Below, in pieces: positions 1-9,206 of a DNA stretch of 64,000 bases (its first letter is position 1; every line of letters begins with the position of its first letter). The DNA comes from CAWABB01 sp963701735 (lineage in GTDB: Bacteria; Bacteroidota; Ignavibacteria; UBA10030; UBA6906). The stretch covers positions 5,232 to 69,231 of the forward strand of contig CAVPBI010000007.1 in the NCBI GenBank assembly GCA_963701735.1. Reading direction: 5' to 3'. A model generated the notes under the pieces. That model saw only the letters and a list, made by a program, of their open reading frames with translations. It ran no database searches and was not told the DNA's origin. The position numbers and the translations under genes are program-made.

Positions 1-1
1 G

Positions 2-157
2 TACCGGCGCGTGATCCTCCTGCGGCACACCGAGGAAAAATCCTACGAGGAAATCGCCCGGATGCTCAGACTCCCCATCGGAACCGTCAAGGCCCATATT
101 TTCAGGGCCCGGGAGCTTCTCTACCGCCAATTGCGGAACAAAATCCGCAATTATTGA
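2..157 (+). CDS. ECF RNA polymerase sigma factor, C-terminal fragment
   Basis: Only the last 51 codons are in the window; the gene starts upstream. The reading frame shows sigma70 region 4: an RRVILLRH segment, a YEEIA helix and the recognition-helix signature IGTVKAHIFRAREL, which binds the -35 element. This is typical of ECF (group 4) sigma factors and ends in a short basic tail at a TGA. No anti-sigma gene follows; the next gene is an exported protein 71 bases downstream. The match to the region 4 pattern is clear, but the subfamily cannot be named from this fragment. Confidence 0.85.
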   Translation, partial: YRRVILLRHTEEKSYEEIARMLRLPIGTVKAHIFRARELLYRQLRNKIRNY

Positions 158-228
158 ACCGTCCGTAACTTTGCCCTCGGGCAGGCCGTACTACTCTATA
201 GTAGAGGGACCCAAGACACGGGATCACC

Positions 229-1125
229 GTGAAACACGCTGCCGCCATATCGATGTACGTCCTGATCGCGATTGCCGGGCTTGCATCCTTTGCCCTGGCA
301 CAGGAACCGAAGGTGACCGGCACGGTGTCCCGGACGCGAGAGATTGGACGCACGACCGAACGTGAGCTCAGCATCGTCCTCTCGTCGTCGTTCGGAACCG
401 TGTCCATCGTCCCCGGCCAACCGGAAAAGATCCTGGTCGTCCAGAACCTGAAGGGAGACCCTGCCCACAGCTTTGCGATGGACTATGCGATCCGGAACCG
501 TGTCGGATATCTGGATCTGAATCTGGGGGAACCGGGGGTCAGGGAAGAGGACGGCGAAGAGAAGACGACGGTGACGGCGTTTCAGCAGGGACCGTGGGAA
601 TTGCAGCTCAGCCCCGACATACCGGTGTCGCTCGACGTGGAGCTGGGCATCGGGAAGGGTGAGTTCCGGCTGGGCGGCTTGCAGGTGAAGGACTTCACGC
701 TTTCGACCGGAGCGAGCGACGTGATGCTGTCGTTCGATTCCCCGAACGTCGGCACGATCGAAAACATCAACATCGAGTCGGGGTTGAGCAGGTTCCAGGC
801 ACGCAACCTCGGCAACGCCAACTTCAAGCACCTCCGCTTTCAGGGAGGCGTCGGCTCGTACCTTCTGGATTTCAGTGGAAGCCTTACCAGCGAGGTCGAT
901 GTCGATCTTGAGGTGGGCCTCGGCGTCGTCACCGTCGTCATTCCCTCGAACGTCGGCGCGCGCATCGTGTACGACGAAACCTGGATGTCGAGCATCGATC
1001 TCGACCCGGATTTCCGCACGGCCGGCGACAATATCTACACCACCTCCAACCTTGGCACGGCTGCCGGGCGAATGAACCTGCGCGTCAATTCGGGCGTAGG
1101 CAGCGTCAAAGTGCGCCGGCAGTAG
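229..1125 (+). CDS. Exported beta-solenoid-like protein (LiaF/toast-rack type C-terminus)
   Basis: A 298-residue protein with a GTG start and a signal peptide of about 25 residues ending FALAQ. The rest is a series of short beta-strand segments with alternating Gly and Asp. It ends in a repeated pattern (residues about 210-298: VDLEVGLGVVTVVIP, then NLRVNSGVGSVKV) resembling the C-terminal domain of LiaF/YvqF and 'toast-rack' proteins. It probably sits in the periplasm or on the cell surface. It follows an ECF sigma gene, so it may belong to an envelope-stress response, but that is inference from position. No catalytic residues are evident. Confidence 0.65.
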   Translation: MKHAAAISMYVLIAIAGLASFALAQEPKVTGTVSRTREIGRTTERELSIVLSSSFGTVSIVPGQPEKILVVQNLKGDPAHSFAMDYAIRNRVGYLDLNLGEPGVREEDGEEKTTVTAFQQGPWELQLSPDIPVSLDVELGIGKGEFRLGGLQVKDFTLSTGASDVMLSFDSPNVGTIENINIESGLSRFQARNLGNANFKHLRFQGGVGSYLLDFSGSLTSEVDVDLEVGLGVVTVVIPSNVGARIVYDETWMSSIDLDPDFRTAGDNIYTTSNLGTAAGRMNLRVNSGVGSVKVRRQ

Positions 1126-1131
1126 CCCCTT

Positions 1132-3744
1132 CTAGCGGGCCCACAAGAAGAACTGACCCCAGACCAGCGGAGACTGATACCCCGGCGTGCGTATCATGTC
1201 GAGCTGCACCGCCCGGAATGCCCCTGCGACGGTCGCACCGTTGACCAGGTTCGTGTAGAACACTTCATTGAAGTACTTCTTTGCCTTTCGCAACGGGACG
1301 AACCCGTTCATCACCGTTGCTCCGGTTCCGCTGAACGCAAGGAGCAGCGGAATCCCGGTATGGTAGAACGTGCCTCCCGGCGAGAGGTTGGAGAGAACAA
1401 TGGCCGGCGCCGGGGGCAGGGCGAGCAGCTGGCCGAGCGGCACTTCGTCCGGGAACGTCTGCGACTTCCCGTCGGAGAGCACGATGGCCGCGTTCTCCGG
1501 ATGCCTCTGGTTGACGATGAACTGCGCCGCGATGTGCAGGAGCTGCGATGATTCCCGGCCGAGTTCTCCGATCGTCGCCTGCCTTCCGAAGTACAGCCGG
1601 GCCTCCTTGTAGAACGCCCGGATGTCCCTCAGCTCATATTCCACATCCCACTTCGTCCGGCCCGGGAACCCCGCTGCCGCCACTTCCCTGACGATCGCAG
1701 GAAGTTTCGGCGGGAGCAGCACGGTCCCTGCAAGCGGCAGATACTGTACCTGGTATTGTTCGGCCATGTACGCACTCCGCTTCCCGCGACCCGTCCTGAG
1801 CGCGTGTACCGGGAGCCAGGGAAATTCGGGCGTGGCCGTCACCAGGACAACCCCGCTTTTCGACAAATCACGCGCGACGGGGCGCACGAACCAATCCGCC
1901 ATCGACTGCAGGAGCTGCTCCGCCCGCGTGCGTGGTGCAGCGGGATCGATGCGGATGGTGTCAGCTTCCGATTCAACGGAGCGGAACAGCGAGGACAGCT
2001 CGCTCGTCGAGGCCATCACCTGTTCGCGGCGGACGGCCGCGATCCGCAGCTGAACGTCGCCTTGCGTGACGGCAAAAACATACAGGCTTCGGGAGGTGGG
2101 CACATACCGGATAAGTGTCGTGCCGGGACCGAGCCGACGCTGGACATCCGTCAGCCTGACTCCATCAACACTTACGAGAGGTGCGAGCGTAGGCCACCTT
2201 CCCGCCGCCTCCTCGCGCGCCTGGGTGGCTTGCGCCCCCGCGGTCTCGAGCCGCAGATGGGCCAGCTTCACAACCGGGATCCGCGCCTCCCCCGTCGCAA
2301 GGAGCGTGGCATACTGCGCCTCTGCCGCAATGCGGCGCGCTCTGAACCGCCGGGCCGTTTCAATGATCGCCGCGGCACCTGAATCCTTCAAAGCGGGCTC
2401 CGTCCCCGCAAGCATGCGCAGGTACAGCGAGCGGCTCTTCCGCTCCGCGAACCAGAAGGCTTCGCCCGTCTCTCCCGTCCGAAGCAAGACGTCCAGCAGC
2501 TGGTCATAGGCGTAGGTCGACCCTTCGGGGAAGAATGCCGCCTCGCACCGGGTATAGACATCCCGTTCGGGCGGATTGCTGAGCCATTGCTCCTGCAACG
2601 CGATTGCCCGCCGGTACCGATCGGTCGCCTGAACAAGCTGTCTGTTCCGCTCGGCGATCTTTCCCAGCGCGGCCTGGGCGAACGCCGCGCCGCGCGCATA
2701 TCCCAGGCTTTCGAACAATTCCAGCCCGGATCGGGATTCGCGCACCGGGTCGGCGCCGCGGCTTTCAAGTGCGCACAGACCGAGGAGGATCGTTGCATAC
2801 CCCTCGGCGATGCGGTCCCTCGAGTTCAGCGCATAGGTTAGCGCAGCCCGGTAGAACCGCGTGGCGTTGACCATATCCCGGGTGCGGACGTACGTGTTCC
2901 CCACGTTGAGCAGGAGGCGCGTCGTGAGACCGCGCTCGGCCGGCATTGTGTACGCAACGCGGAGCGCGTCCGAGAAATACTGGAGCGCCTCACGCGCGTT
3001 CCCCGCATCGGCAGCAACTTCACCGAGCGTGCCCAGCGCCTGTGCCAGCACAACGGAATCCTTGGCGCGTCCGGCGTTGGTGACTGCCTCGAGAAGCGCC
3101 TGAGATGCCCGCTGGCGGTCCCCGCGGAGCGATGCTCCGGTGGCCGATTCCAGGTCGAGCTTCGCCAGCGTGCCGGCATCGCCGGCCGCCGTCGCGCTCT
3201 CGCTCAGATCCACAATCGCAAGCCGCTCGCCGTCGGCGTCATCCAGAGCCCGGTACGACGGGAGCATCGCCCGGAGCACTTCCCGAACACCGTCCTGGTC
3301 CTTGAACAGCCGGGCCAGCCGGAGCGTTTCGATGTACATGTCCATTGCGCGCCGGTCGTCGCCCATCCGGCGGTGCAGCTCGGCGATCTGAAGCGTGAGC
3401 CTGCGGATCGCAGCACGATCCGCCAGCGACCGGCGGGCTTCAATAGAACGGTTCAGGTATGCGAGCGCCGAGTCAACCTCGCCCACGATGGTATAGCTTC
3501 CGGCGAGCGCTTCCAGCATCGTGGCGATGTTTTCGGGACGACCGTCTTGCCGCTGCAACTCGATGGCTTCCAGCAACTGTGCCCGCGCCGAAGGGAGCTC
3601 GCCGGCATCGCTCGCCGCGAGGGCGGCAACCATCACGGAGTCTGCCCGCAGCCTTTCCGGACTCGGGCCACTCTCGCAGCCTGATTGCAGCCACCAGACG
3701 GCGCCAGCCACAAGAAGCGGAAAGGGGATTCGTTGAAGCGTCAT
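1132..3744 (-). CDS. TPR-CHAT domain lipoprotein with degenerate catalytic site
   Basis: An 870-residue protein. The N-terminus is a lipoprotein signal with lipobox LQSGC. Residues about 30-420 are TPR-like helical repeats for protein contacts. From about residue 525 there is a CHAT (caspase HetF associated with TPRs) domain, seen as LIRYVPTSRSLYVF, FPWLPVHALRTG and the closing GATVMNGFVPLRKAKKYFNEVFYTNL-type segment. In active CHAT proteases the His lies in an HxATHG-like motif and the Cys in LSAC. Here the first reads LLHIAAQF and the second VLSNLSPGG, so both catalytic residues appear to be replaced (Gln and Asn). It is probably a non-proteolytic scaffold. The start codon overlaps the end of the GDPD gene by 4 bases, suggesting coupling. 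Confidence 0.85.
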   Translation of the reverse strand: MTLQRIPFPLLVAGAVWWLQSGCESGPSPERLRADSVMVAALAASDAGELPSARAQLLEAIELQRQDGRPENIATMLEALAGSYTIVGEVDSALAYLNRSIEARRSLADRAAIRRLTLQIAELHRRMGDDRRAMDMYIETLRLARLFKDQDGVREVLRAMLPSYRALDDADGERLAIVDLSESATAAGDAGTLAKLDLESATGASLRGDRQRASQALLEAVTNAGRAKDSVVLAQALGTLGEVAADAGNAREALQYFSDALRVAYTMPAERGLTTRLLLNVGNTYVRTRDMVNATRFYRAALTYALNSRDRIAEGYATILLGLCALESRGADPVRESRSGLELFESLGYARGAAFAQAALGKIAERNRQLVQATDRYRRAIALQEQWLSNPPERDVYTRCEAAFFPEGSTYAYDQLLDVLLRTGETGEAFWFAERKSRSLYLRMLAGTEPALKDSGAAAIIETARRFRARRIAAEAQYATLLATGEARIPVVKLAHLRLETAGAQATQAREEAAGRWPTLAPLVSVDGVRLTDVQRRLGPGTTLIRYVPTSRSLYVFAVTQGDVQLRIAAVRREQVMASTSELSSLFRSVESEADTIRIDPAAPRTRAEQLLQSMADWFVRPVARDLSKSGVVLVTATPEFPWLPVHALRTGRGKRSAYMAEQYQVQYLPLAGTVLLPPKLPAIVREVAAAGFPGRTKWDVEYELRDIRAFYKEARLYFGRQATIGELGRESSQLLHIAAQFIVNQRHPENAAIVLSDGKSQTFPDEVPLGQLLALPPAPAIVLSNLSPGGTFYHTGIPLLLAFSGTGATVMNGFVPLRKAKKYFNEVFYTNLVNGATVAGAFRAVQLDMIRTPGYQSPLVWGQFFLWAR

Positions 3745-4496
3745 ATGCTGCGTCCTGTACGATTCAGCGATTGCCGCATGCGCGCGGGAAAATCAGTGAT
3801 GATGCCGCTCACGCCGAGTGCGTGACAGCGTCGCGCCTGGCGGACCGTAGTGATGCCATACACATACACCGCGAGGCCGGCTGCCTGTGCCGCACGGACA
3901 CGCGCCCCACCCCCCTGATGCGCGCTGCAGATGAACACGCGCGCCCCCGTTGCACGCGCAAGTGCAGCGGGCCCCCTCACCCAATCTCGCACCGGCATGA
4001 AGAGACACCCTAACGGCATGCGCGGTGCGGCCCTGTGAAGCCGGGTCAGAAACGTGTCATCGAACGAGGAGACCAGGAGCTTCGCCGGGGGTATGCGATC
4101 GATGAGTCCGAGTAACGCATCGACGTACGCCGACGGCCCGCGCGGGTCGCCCCCTGTTTTCACCTCTATATTGAGGCCGAGCCGGGCGGGCCTCCAGGCC
4201 AGCACGCCCGCCAGGTCCGGAACCCGCGCACCCCGAAACTGCCGCCCGAACCACGCGCCGGCATCCAGCCCGGTAATCTCATTCGCCCCCACATCCCGGA
4301 CCCGCCGTCCGATGCCGGTCGTCCGTCGCAGCGACATGTCGTGGTGGACCACAAGCACGTTGTCGGCGGCCAGGCGCACATCCAGCTCGATCATGTCTGC
4401 GCCGGCATCGGCGGCAGCCCGGAATGACGGCAGCGTGTTCTCCGGTGCGGTTCCCGCGCTTCCGCGGTGGCCGATCACAAGGAGATGCGGCGTCAC
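3741..4496 (-). CDS. Glycerophosphodiester phosphodiesterase (GDPD family)
   Basis: A 251-residue cytoplasmic enzyme of the GDPD/UgpQ type, which cleaves glycerophosphodiesters to glycerol 3-phosphate and an alcohol. Visible family motifs are HRGSAGTAPENT at residues about 9-20, the metal ligands in ELDVRL, and HHDMSLRRTTG. The length fits the short soluble GDPD family, and there is no signal peptide. It overlaps the adk end by 4 bases and the CHAT gene start by 4 bases, so the three are likely cotranscribed. Confidence 0.92.
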   Translation of the reverse strand: MTPHLLVIGHRGSAGTAPENTLPSFRAAADAGADMIELDVRLAADNVLVVHHDMSLRRTTGIGRRVRDVGANEITGLDAGAWFGRQFRGARVPDLAGVLAWRPARLGLNIEVKTGGDPRGPSAYVDALLGLIDRIPPAKLLVSSFDDTFLTRLHRAAPRMPLGCLFMPVRDWVRGPAALARATGARVFICSAHQGGGARVRAAQAAGLAVYVYGITTVRQARRCHALGVSGIITDFPARMRQSLNRTGRSI

Positions 4497-5144
4497 GATC
4501 TCTCTTCAAGAAGCAGCATGATCTCACGGTTGACGACGTCCACCGAACCGGTTCCATCCACGCGACACACAACTCCGAGGGCATCGAAATAGTGGATGAC
4601 CGGGGCGGTGCTGAGGCGGTAGACGCGGAGGCGGTTGCGGACCGTGCTCTCCTTGTCGTCGTCACGCTGCATGAGCGGGCTTCCGCACTGCGGGCACGGG
4701 GAGTCGATGGTCAGGCCGTCGGTCTGCGCATTGAAGATCGTCCCCTCTTTCGTGCACATCATCCGTGAGGCAAGCCGCCGGATCACTTCCTCCTCGTCCA
4801 CGTCAAACTCGACCACCGTGTACGATGGTATGCCAAGTTCCTCAAAGAGAGCGGAGAGCGCCCTGGCCTGCGGGAGAGTCCGCGGGAAGCCGTCCAGAGA
4901 TGAATCCGTTCGCGGCCGCCGGACCGCTGAGGGCCTCGCGCACGATGGCAATCATGAGATCGTCCGGAACGAGGTGTCCTTCGTCCATGATCGCTCTTGC
5001 CTTCTTCCCGACCGGCGTGCCCCGGACAACAGCAGTCCGCAGCAGATCACCCGTGGAGATGTGGGGCACGCGGTATTCCTGGGAGAGGAGCTTTGCCTGG
5101 GTTCCTTTGCCAACGCCGGGCGGGCCAAACAGGAGGAGTCTCAT
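4493..5144 (-). CDS. adk: Adenylate kinase, interrupted by a one-base indel
   Basis: Catalyses ATP + AMP = 2 ADP. The N-terminal part (from 5144) has the P-loop GPPGVGKGTQ and HISTGDLLR. The C-terminal part lies in another frame and has LDGFPRTLPQA, the LID region with CTKEG...CPQCG, and QRDDDKESTV. The frames join if one base is removed near 4898, where codons for ISGR should read ILDGF. The repaired protein has 216 residues, normal for Adk. The LID keeps three Cys, with Glu at the usual position of the second Cys. Because Adk is essential and normally single copy, a sequence error is the likeliest cause. It lies 21 bases downstream of rlmN. Confidence 0.9.
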
Positions 5145-5165
5145 GACGGTTCGAATACCGGATAG

Positions 5166-6296
5166 TCAGAGTGCTGCTGTGGTTGTGGCGCTGCGGCGGC
5201 GTCCCGGTGCCCGCTCGGTTTTGACGGCCAGCTGTCCGCACGCGCCGTCGATATCCTCCCCCGCACTGCTGCGTACCATCACGGTCAGGTGTGCCTGCCG
5301 CAGCTGTTCCACGATCTCCTCCATTCTCGGCGACGGCCGGAGCGATGAGCCCAACCCCTTTGGCGCCGCGAAGGCGATTGAATGGAACGGAATGACGTTG
5401 ATTTTGCACGGCACGCGCCGCGCGAACCTGATGAGGGCGCCCACTTCGGGAGCCGTGTCGTTGACGCCGTCGAAGAAGATGACCTCGAATGTGATCCGCC
5501 GGCGCGTCTGGCGATAGTACCCCAGGAGCGAGTCCTCCAGGACCGGGAGAGGAAACCGTTGTCCGACCGGCATCAATGCACGCCGTGTCTCGTCCACAGC
5601 GCTATGGAGGGAGACGGCCAGTTTCACGCGGCTCCGCTCTCCCGCCAGGCGCTTGATCCCGTCCACCCAACCCGCGGTCGAGATCGTGATGCGCCGCGCA
5701 GTCACCTTCGGGCCCAGGCTGAAGATCTCCGCCGCCTTCATCACGGCGTCGTAATTCAGCAGCGGCTCGCCCATCCCCATGAACACGATGTTGGTGATCC
5801 GGCGGCCGGTGATGCGCCGCACCTGCAGGAGCTGATCCACGATTTCACCGGCGGTGAGGTTCCGCTGGAACCCCATGGTTGCGGTCGCACAGAACGCGCA
5901 ATCGAGGGGACATCCCACCTGGGTCGAGATGCAGAGGGTCTGCCGGATCTGTTCGTCTTCCCGGGCGGCCTCTCCGGGCCGGAATGCGGACCGCGGAGGG
6001 ATCAGGACCGATTCGACCTTGCGGCCATCCTGGAGGGCGAAGAGAAACTTCGCCGTGGTGTCGCGGCGGGAGGTCTGGCTCGTGATGTACTCGATGCCCT
6101 GGATGGTCGCGCTGGCCTCGAGGCGATCGCGGAACGCCTTGCCAAGGTCGGACATCGAGGAGAAGGCGGTCGCGCCTCGCTCGTACAGCCAGGCGAAGAC
6201 CTGGTTCCCCCGGTACGGGCGCTCACCCAACTGCTCCGCGACCAGGGCGAGTTCCTCTCGCGACAACCCGAGGAGGTTGTGCCTCTGCGAAGACAT
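5166..6296 (-). CDS. rlmN: 23S rRNA/tRNA adenine C2-methyltransferase RlmN
   Basis: A 376-residue radical SAM enzyme that methylates C2 of A2503 in 23S rRNA and of A37 in some tRNAs. The CxxxCxxC cluster motif is seen in CPLDCAFCATATMGFQRNL (residues about 128-147). The conserved C-terminal Cys lies in IDGACGQL, and the catalytic mid-protein region has MGMGEPLLNYD. The N-terminal helical RNA-binding domain (RPYRGNQVFAWLY) is present. The length is normal. It is followed by adk in the same direction. Confidence 0.96.
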   Translation of the reverse strand: MSSQRHNLLGLSREELALVAEQLGERPYRGNQVFAWLYERGATAFSSMSDLGKAFRDRLEASATIQGIEYITSQTSRRDTTAKFLFALQDGRKVESVLIPPRSAFRPGEAAREDEQIRQTLCISTQVGCPLDCAFCATATMGFQRNLTAGEIVDQLLQVRRITGRRITNIVFMGMGEPLLNYDAVMKAAEIFSLGPKVTARRITISTAGWVDGIKRLAGERSRVKLAVSLHSAVDETRRALMPVGQRFPLPVLEDSLLGYYRQTRRRITFEVIFFDGVNDTAPEVGALIRFARRVPCKINVIPFHSIAFAAPKGLGSSLRPSPRMEEIVEQLRQAHLTVMVRSSAGEDIDGACGQLAVKTERAPGRRRSATTTAAL

Positions 6297-6380
6297 GCGA
6301 GAAAAAGGTACGAAACACTGCCTGCCTAATCAAGGCAACGAGGGCTGCGCGCGGGTGTCGAAAGCCCCGGCCGGGGTCCG

Positions 6381-6415
6381 AAAACGGCACGGCCCCCGAT
6401 ATCGGAGGCCGTGCC
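6381..6415 (-). terminator. Intrinsic terminator after the 6440-7002 lipoprotein gene
   Basis: Inverted repeat with arms GGCACGGCC/GGCCGTGCC extended by an inner CCGAT/ATCGG. On the minus strand it is followed by four T (6384-6381). It lies 25 bases after the lipoprotein stop and before rlmN. A separate 12-base palindrome, CCCCGGCCGGGG, is at 6365-6376. Confidence 0.75.
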
Positions 6416-6439
6416 GGAACAACTGCCTGAAACCGACCG

Positions 6440-7002
6440 CTAATCGAACGGCACCTCGGCGTCCACCTGGACGAGGATTTCAACGCAGACTTCATGCCCG
6501 GTCGAGGTCGGGAGCACGATGCCCCGTGAGTCGATCGTCACAAACGTGTTCTGGGGGTTCGCAATGAATTGCGCGATCAGGGCTTCGAGGGAAGCGACAC
6601 CGGCAGCATTTGCGGCAATGAGCGGAGACTGGTCCTGCAGAAGCGATCGCCGCTGTGAGAAATCCTTTCCGTTGCCCCGGAATGTAACGACCTGCTGATA
6701 CCCGCCTGGCGTTACGATGCCCGCCTCGCCATTGACGCTGTCGGTTGGAGCTGCATTTGTCGCATAGACAACGATATCGACGAGTCTCGCCCCCACGACC
6801 AGATCCTGGTAGTCACTCGGGAATCTCGACCAAGGATGTAGACCGTCGTAGGAGGATCGTCGCCCCAGGTTTGACCGGGGTTACTGACTTCACAGTGCTT
6901 CAGCGGGGCGTTCAATGGCACAATGAAGGGGTCGTTCAGACACGAACTGCCGTTCGCCATCAGTCCGACGACCACAAGCCCAAGTATGATTTTCGCTTTC
7001 AT
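6440..7002 (-). CDS. Predicted lipoprotein of unknown function, one-base indel
   Basis: The first frame (from 7002) gives a signal sequence ending in the lipobox GSSC, then a polar segment to about GDDPP. The second frame then gives YDGLHPWSRFPSDYQDLVV and continues to the stop at 6440. Adding one base to the CC/GG pair at 6851-6852 joins them into 187 residues. The mature part has no domain I recognise. It is a small, probably outer-membrane-attached protein. The next gene upstream is the DUF6588-like exported protein, 37 bases away, so the two may form one transcript ending at the terminator at 6381-6415. Confidence 0.6.
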
Positions 7003-7039
7003 GCGCTACACTCCTTTGTGTTCTACGCTGTCCAGTTCG

Positions 7040-7950
7040 TTATCCGCCAAAGCCGATGCCGCCGGAGAAGTTCGTCACAGAGCCGACGTTGATGTCGGCA
7101 AAGATCTTGAAGATGCCGAATGACAGACCGGCCCCCGCCGTGAACGCAAAGTTGTTCTTGCCATCAAGCGTGATCTCAACATTGCCGGGTGCCGAGGGGA
7201 CGGTGGAATTATACTTCAGCGTGAGCGTGCTCGACTGATATCCCAGTCCGCCGTACACCGTGAGGAGTCCGAATTCCTTGGACGCCTGGGCGCCGATCAT
7301 GAGGCCGTCGAACTTCATGAGCTCGCCCGTCGACAGGCTGCTATAATAGATGGCCGCCGAGAGATCCAGCGGCAGGGTGCCGAACCACTGATTCAGATTG
7401 TGCCGCGCGCCGATCGCCCAGAGCGTCGTGCTCTCGAAGTTGTCTCCCAGTGCCGGAACATAGCCAAACCGCCCGAGAAACTCCGTCCCGTATAAGGAAC
7501 CCACTTTGATCTGCGGAGTCGCCATCGGCATCATGGTGGTGTTGAACACGCCGTCGGCGCCGCGGTACGAGAGCTGGGTCGGGTGCATCGGTCACCTCTT
7601 TGCCCTTCTCGCCCGAAGATGGTTGCAGACTCAAACGTCGCCGGCGTGAAGCCGCTTGGCGTCGTCGCGTTGAACTTCTTTTCTGAATCGCCCACCATCG
7701 CACCCATCACGATGATGTCGAATTCGAAATGAAACCCGGCGACGGGGACTGCCGCGGTACGGTAGTACCCTGAATTCAGATTCGCCCCGAACAGGTCAGC
7801 GAACGGCTGCATGTATCCCTTCACGTTCTCCTCTCCGTACGCCGCAAGCGCGGACTCAACCGCAGTCTGCGAGGCCGACAGCGAGGGGAGCAGGAGCACA
7901 AGGAAGCCTACAGCACACAGCAACTGGGCGAATGATCGAGCCGTTCTCAT
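7040..7950 (-). CDS. Exported DUF6588-like protein, two one-base indels
   Basis: Signal peptide at residues 1-27 (ending LSASQ). The conserved-looking N-terminal region reads GYMQPFADLFGANLNSGYYRTA, followed by a beta-strand-rich C-terminal half ending SVTNFSGGIGFGG, as in outer-membrane barrel proteins. I recall this pattern from the DUF6588 family of Bacteroidota; this is memory, not a search. The frame changes between 7581 and 7614. Removing one base from CCC at 7612-7614 and one from GGG at 7581-7583 gives a continuous 302-residue protein through GEKGKEVTDAPTQLSYRG. A good ribosome-binding site, CAGGAGG, precedes the ATG. Confidence 0.65.
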
Positions 7951-7975
7951 CGCGCCTCCTGAAATGTAGGTATTG

Positions 7976-8012
7976 AGTATAGTATGAAGAGCAACCGACT
8001 AACAAAGGTTGC
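7976..8012 (-). promoter_or_regulatory. Sigma70-like promoter of the DUF6588-like gene with inverted repeat
   Basis: On the minus strand TTGTTA (8005-8000) is followed after 18 bases by TATACT (7981-7976), 25 bases before the ATG at 7950. The inverted repeat GCAACC (7991-7996) / GGTTGC (8007-8012) spans the -35 element and could be an operator. The rest of 7951-8220 shows no gene I can support. Confidence 0.5.
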
Positions 8013-8220
8013 GGTGTATCACATTCGTTGATGAAAGGTCCGTGGCGGAATATATACATCTCAGACGACTCTGCCAAGCGAAAATTCGAACCCGGTCGGC
8101 TTCAAAGCCTGGAACGGTAAGCGGAAAAGCGAGGAAGAGAGATCGCGGACCTGGCAAGGAACCGGGACATGCGGACAGGGAACAGGGGATGCGGGTGAAG
8201 AACCGGAAATAGGGGAGGAT

Positions 8221-9186
8221 TCACGGACTTCGCCGGGCAAGGGCAAGCAGGGCCTCAAAATCGGCCGGAAGCGGGGAATTGAACTCGATAGGCCGGCCGG
8301 TCGCCGGATGCGCGAAACCCAGCGTCCTGGCATGAAGGGCCTGCCGGGGCATCACATCCAGCATGGCCTGAACCTCCGCCCGCTGGCGCGGGGTGTTCGG
8401 GCCGTAGTGGATCCTGCGACCGTGGTAGGTGGGGTCCCCGAACACGGGGTGATGGATATGGGCGAGGTGAACCCTGATCTGGTGCGTCCTGCCGGTCCTG
8501 AGGTGGAGCCGGACCAGGGTCAGATACGGAAAACGCTCCTCTACCAGATACTCCGTGGCAGCCGGCTTCCCGTGCTCCACCACCGCCATCTTCTTCCGGT
8601 CGCTCTTGCTGCGGCCGAGGTTGGCCTCCACAACTCCACTCTGCCCTTTGAGTTTCCCCCAGACGACGGCCCAGTACTCCCGCGTCGTTGTCCGTCGGGA
8701 AAACTGCCGTGCCAGATGCGCATGCGCCGCGTTGTCCTTTGCCACCACGAGAAGCCCCGAGGTGTCCTTGTCGAGCCTGTGCACAATGCCCGGGCGCACG
8801 GGGCCGTTGACGCCGGAGAGGTCGCGACAATGATGGAGCAGCGCGTTGACGAGCGTGCCGGTGTAGTTGCCGTGCGCCGGATGCGTCACCATGCCGGCAG
8901 GCTTGTTCACGACGAGCAGCCGCTCGTCTTCGTACACAATCTCGAGCGGTATCGCTTCCGGTACCGCTTCCTGAGGCGGAGGCGCGGGGAGTGTGACACG
9001 AATGACGTCGCCCGGGCGGACCTGGTAGCTTGCCCGCACGGATCCGCCGTTCACGAGCACGAACCCGGCCTCGATGCCGCGTTGCACCTTGCTTCTGGTT
9101 GCGTTTTCCACGTGGTGGGCGAGGAACACGTCGAGCCGCACCCGCTTCTGACCGGGCGCAGCCGTGAGTTCAACCTCGTTGTGCAT
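8221..9186 (-). CDS. rluD: Ribosomal large-subunit pseudouridine synthase, RluD family
   Basis: A 321-residue enzyme that isomerises uridine to pseudouridine in 23S rRNA. An S4 RNA-binding domain (residues about 14-60, RVRLDVFLAHHVENATRSK) precedes the catalytic domain. The catalytic Asp lies in HRLDKDTSGLLVVAK, and RTHQIRVHLA is also present. I use the ATG at 9186 because the longer reading frame upstream is only a shadow of lspA. It lies 20 bases after lspA in the same direction and corresponds to ylyB in the Bacillus divIVA-ileS-lspA block. Confidence 0.93.
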   Translation of the reverse strand: MHNEVELTAAPGQKRVRLDVFLAHHVENATRSKVQRGIEAGFVLVNGGSVRASYQVRPGDVIRVTLPAPPPQEAVPEAIPLEIVYEDERLLVVNKPAGMVTHPAHGNYTGTLVNALLHHCRDLSGVNGPVRPGIVHRLDKDTSGLLVVAKDNAAHAHLARQFSRRTTTREYWAVVWGKLKGQSGVVEANLGRSKSDRKKMAVVEHGKPAATEYLVEERFPYLTLVRLHLRTGRTHQIRVHLAHIHHPVFGDPTYHGRRIHYGPNTPRQRAEVQAMLDVMPRQALHARTLGFAHPATGRPIEFNSPLPADFEALLALARRSP

Positions 9187-9206
9187 GGGTGGTCCCCGGC
9201 GGCGCC

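Noticed and set aside
4493..5144. Programmed frameshift in adk
   Set aside because: No slippery run, downstream structure or known case; an error fits better because similar indels occur across the window.
8009..8212. 67-codon open frame on + in the gap before rluD
   Set aside because: Low-complexity Arg/Lys-rich product, no ribosome-binding site, no family resemblance.
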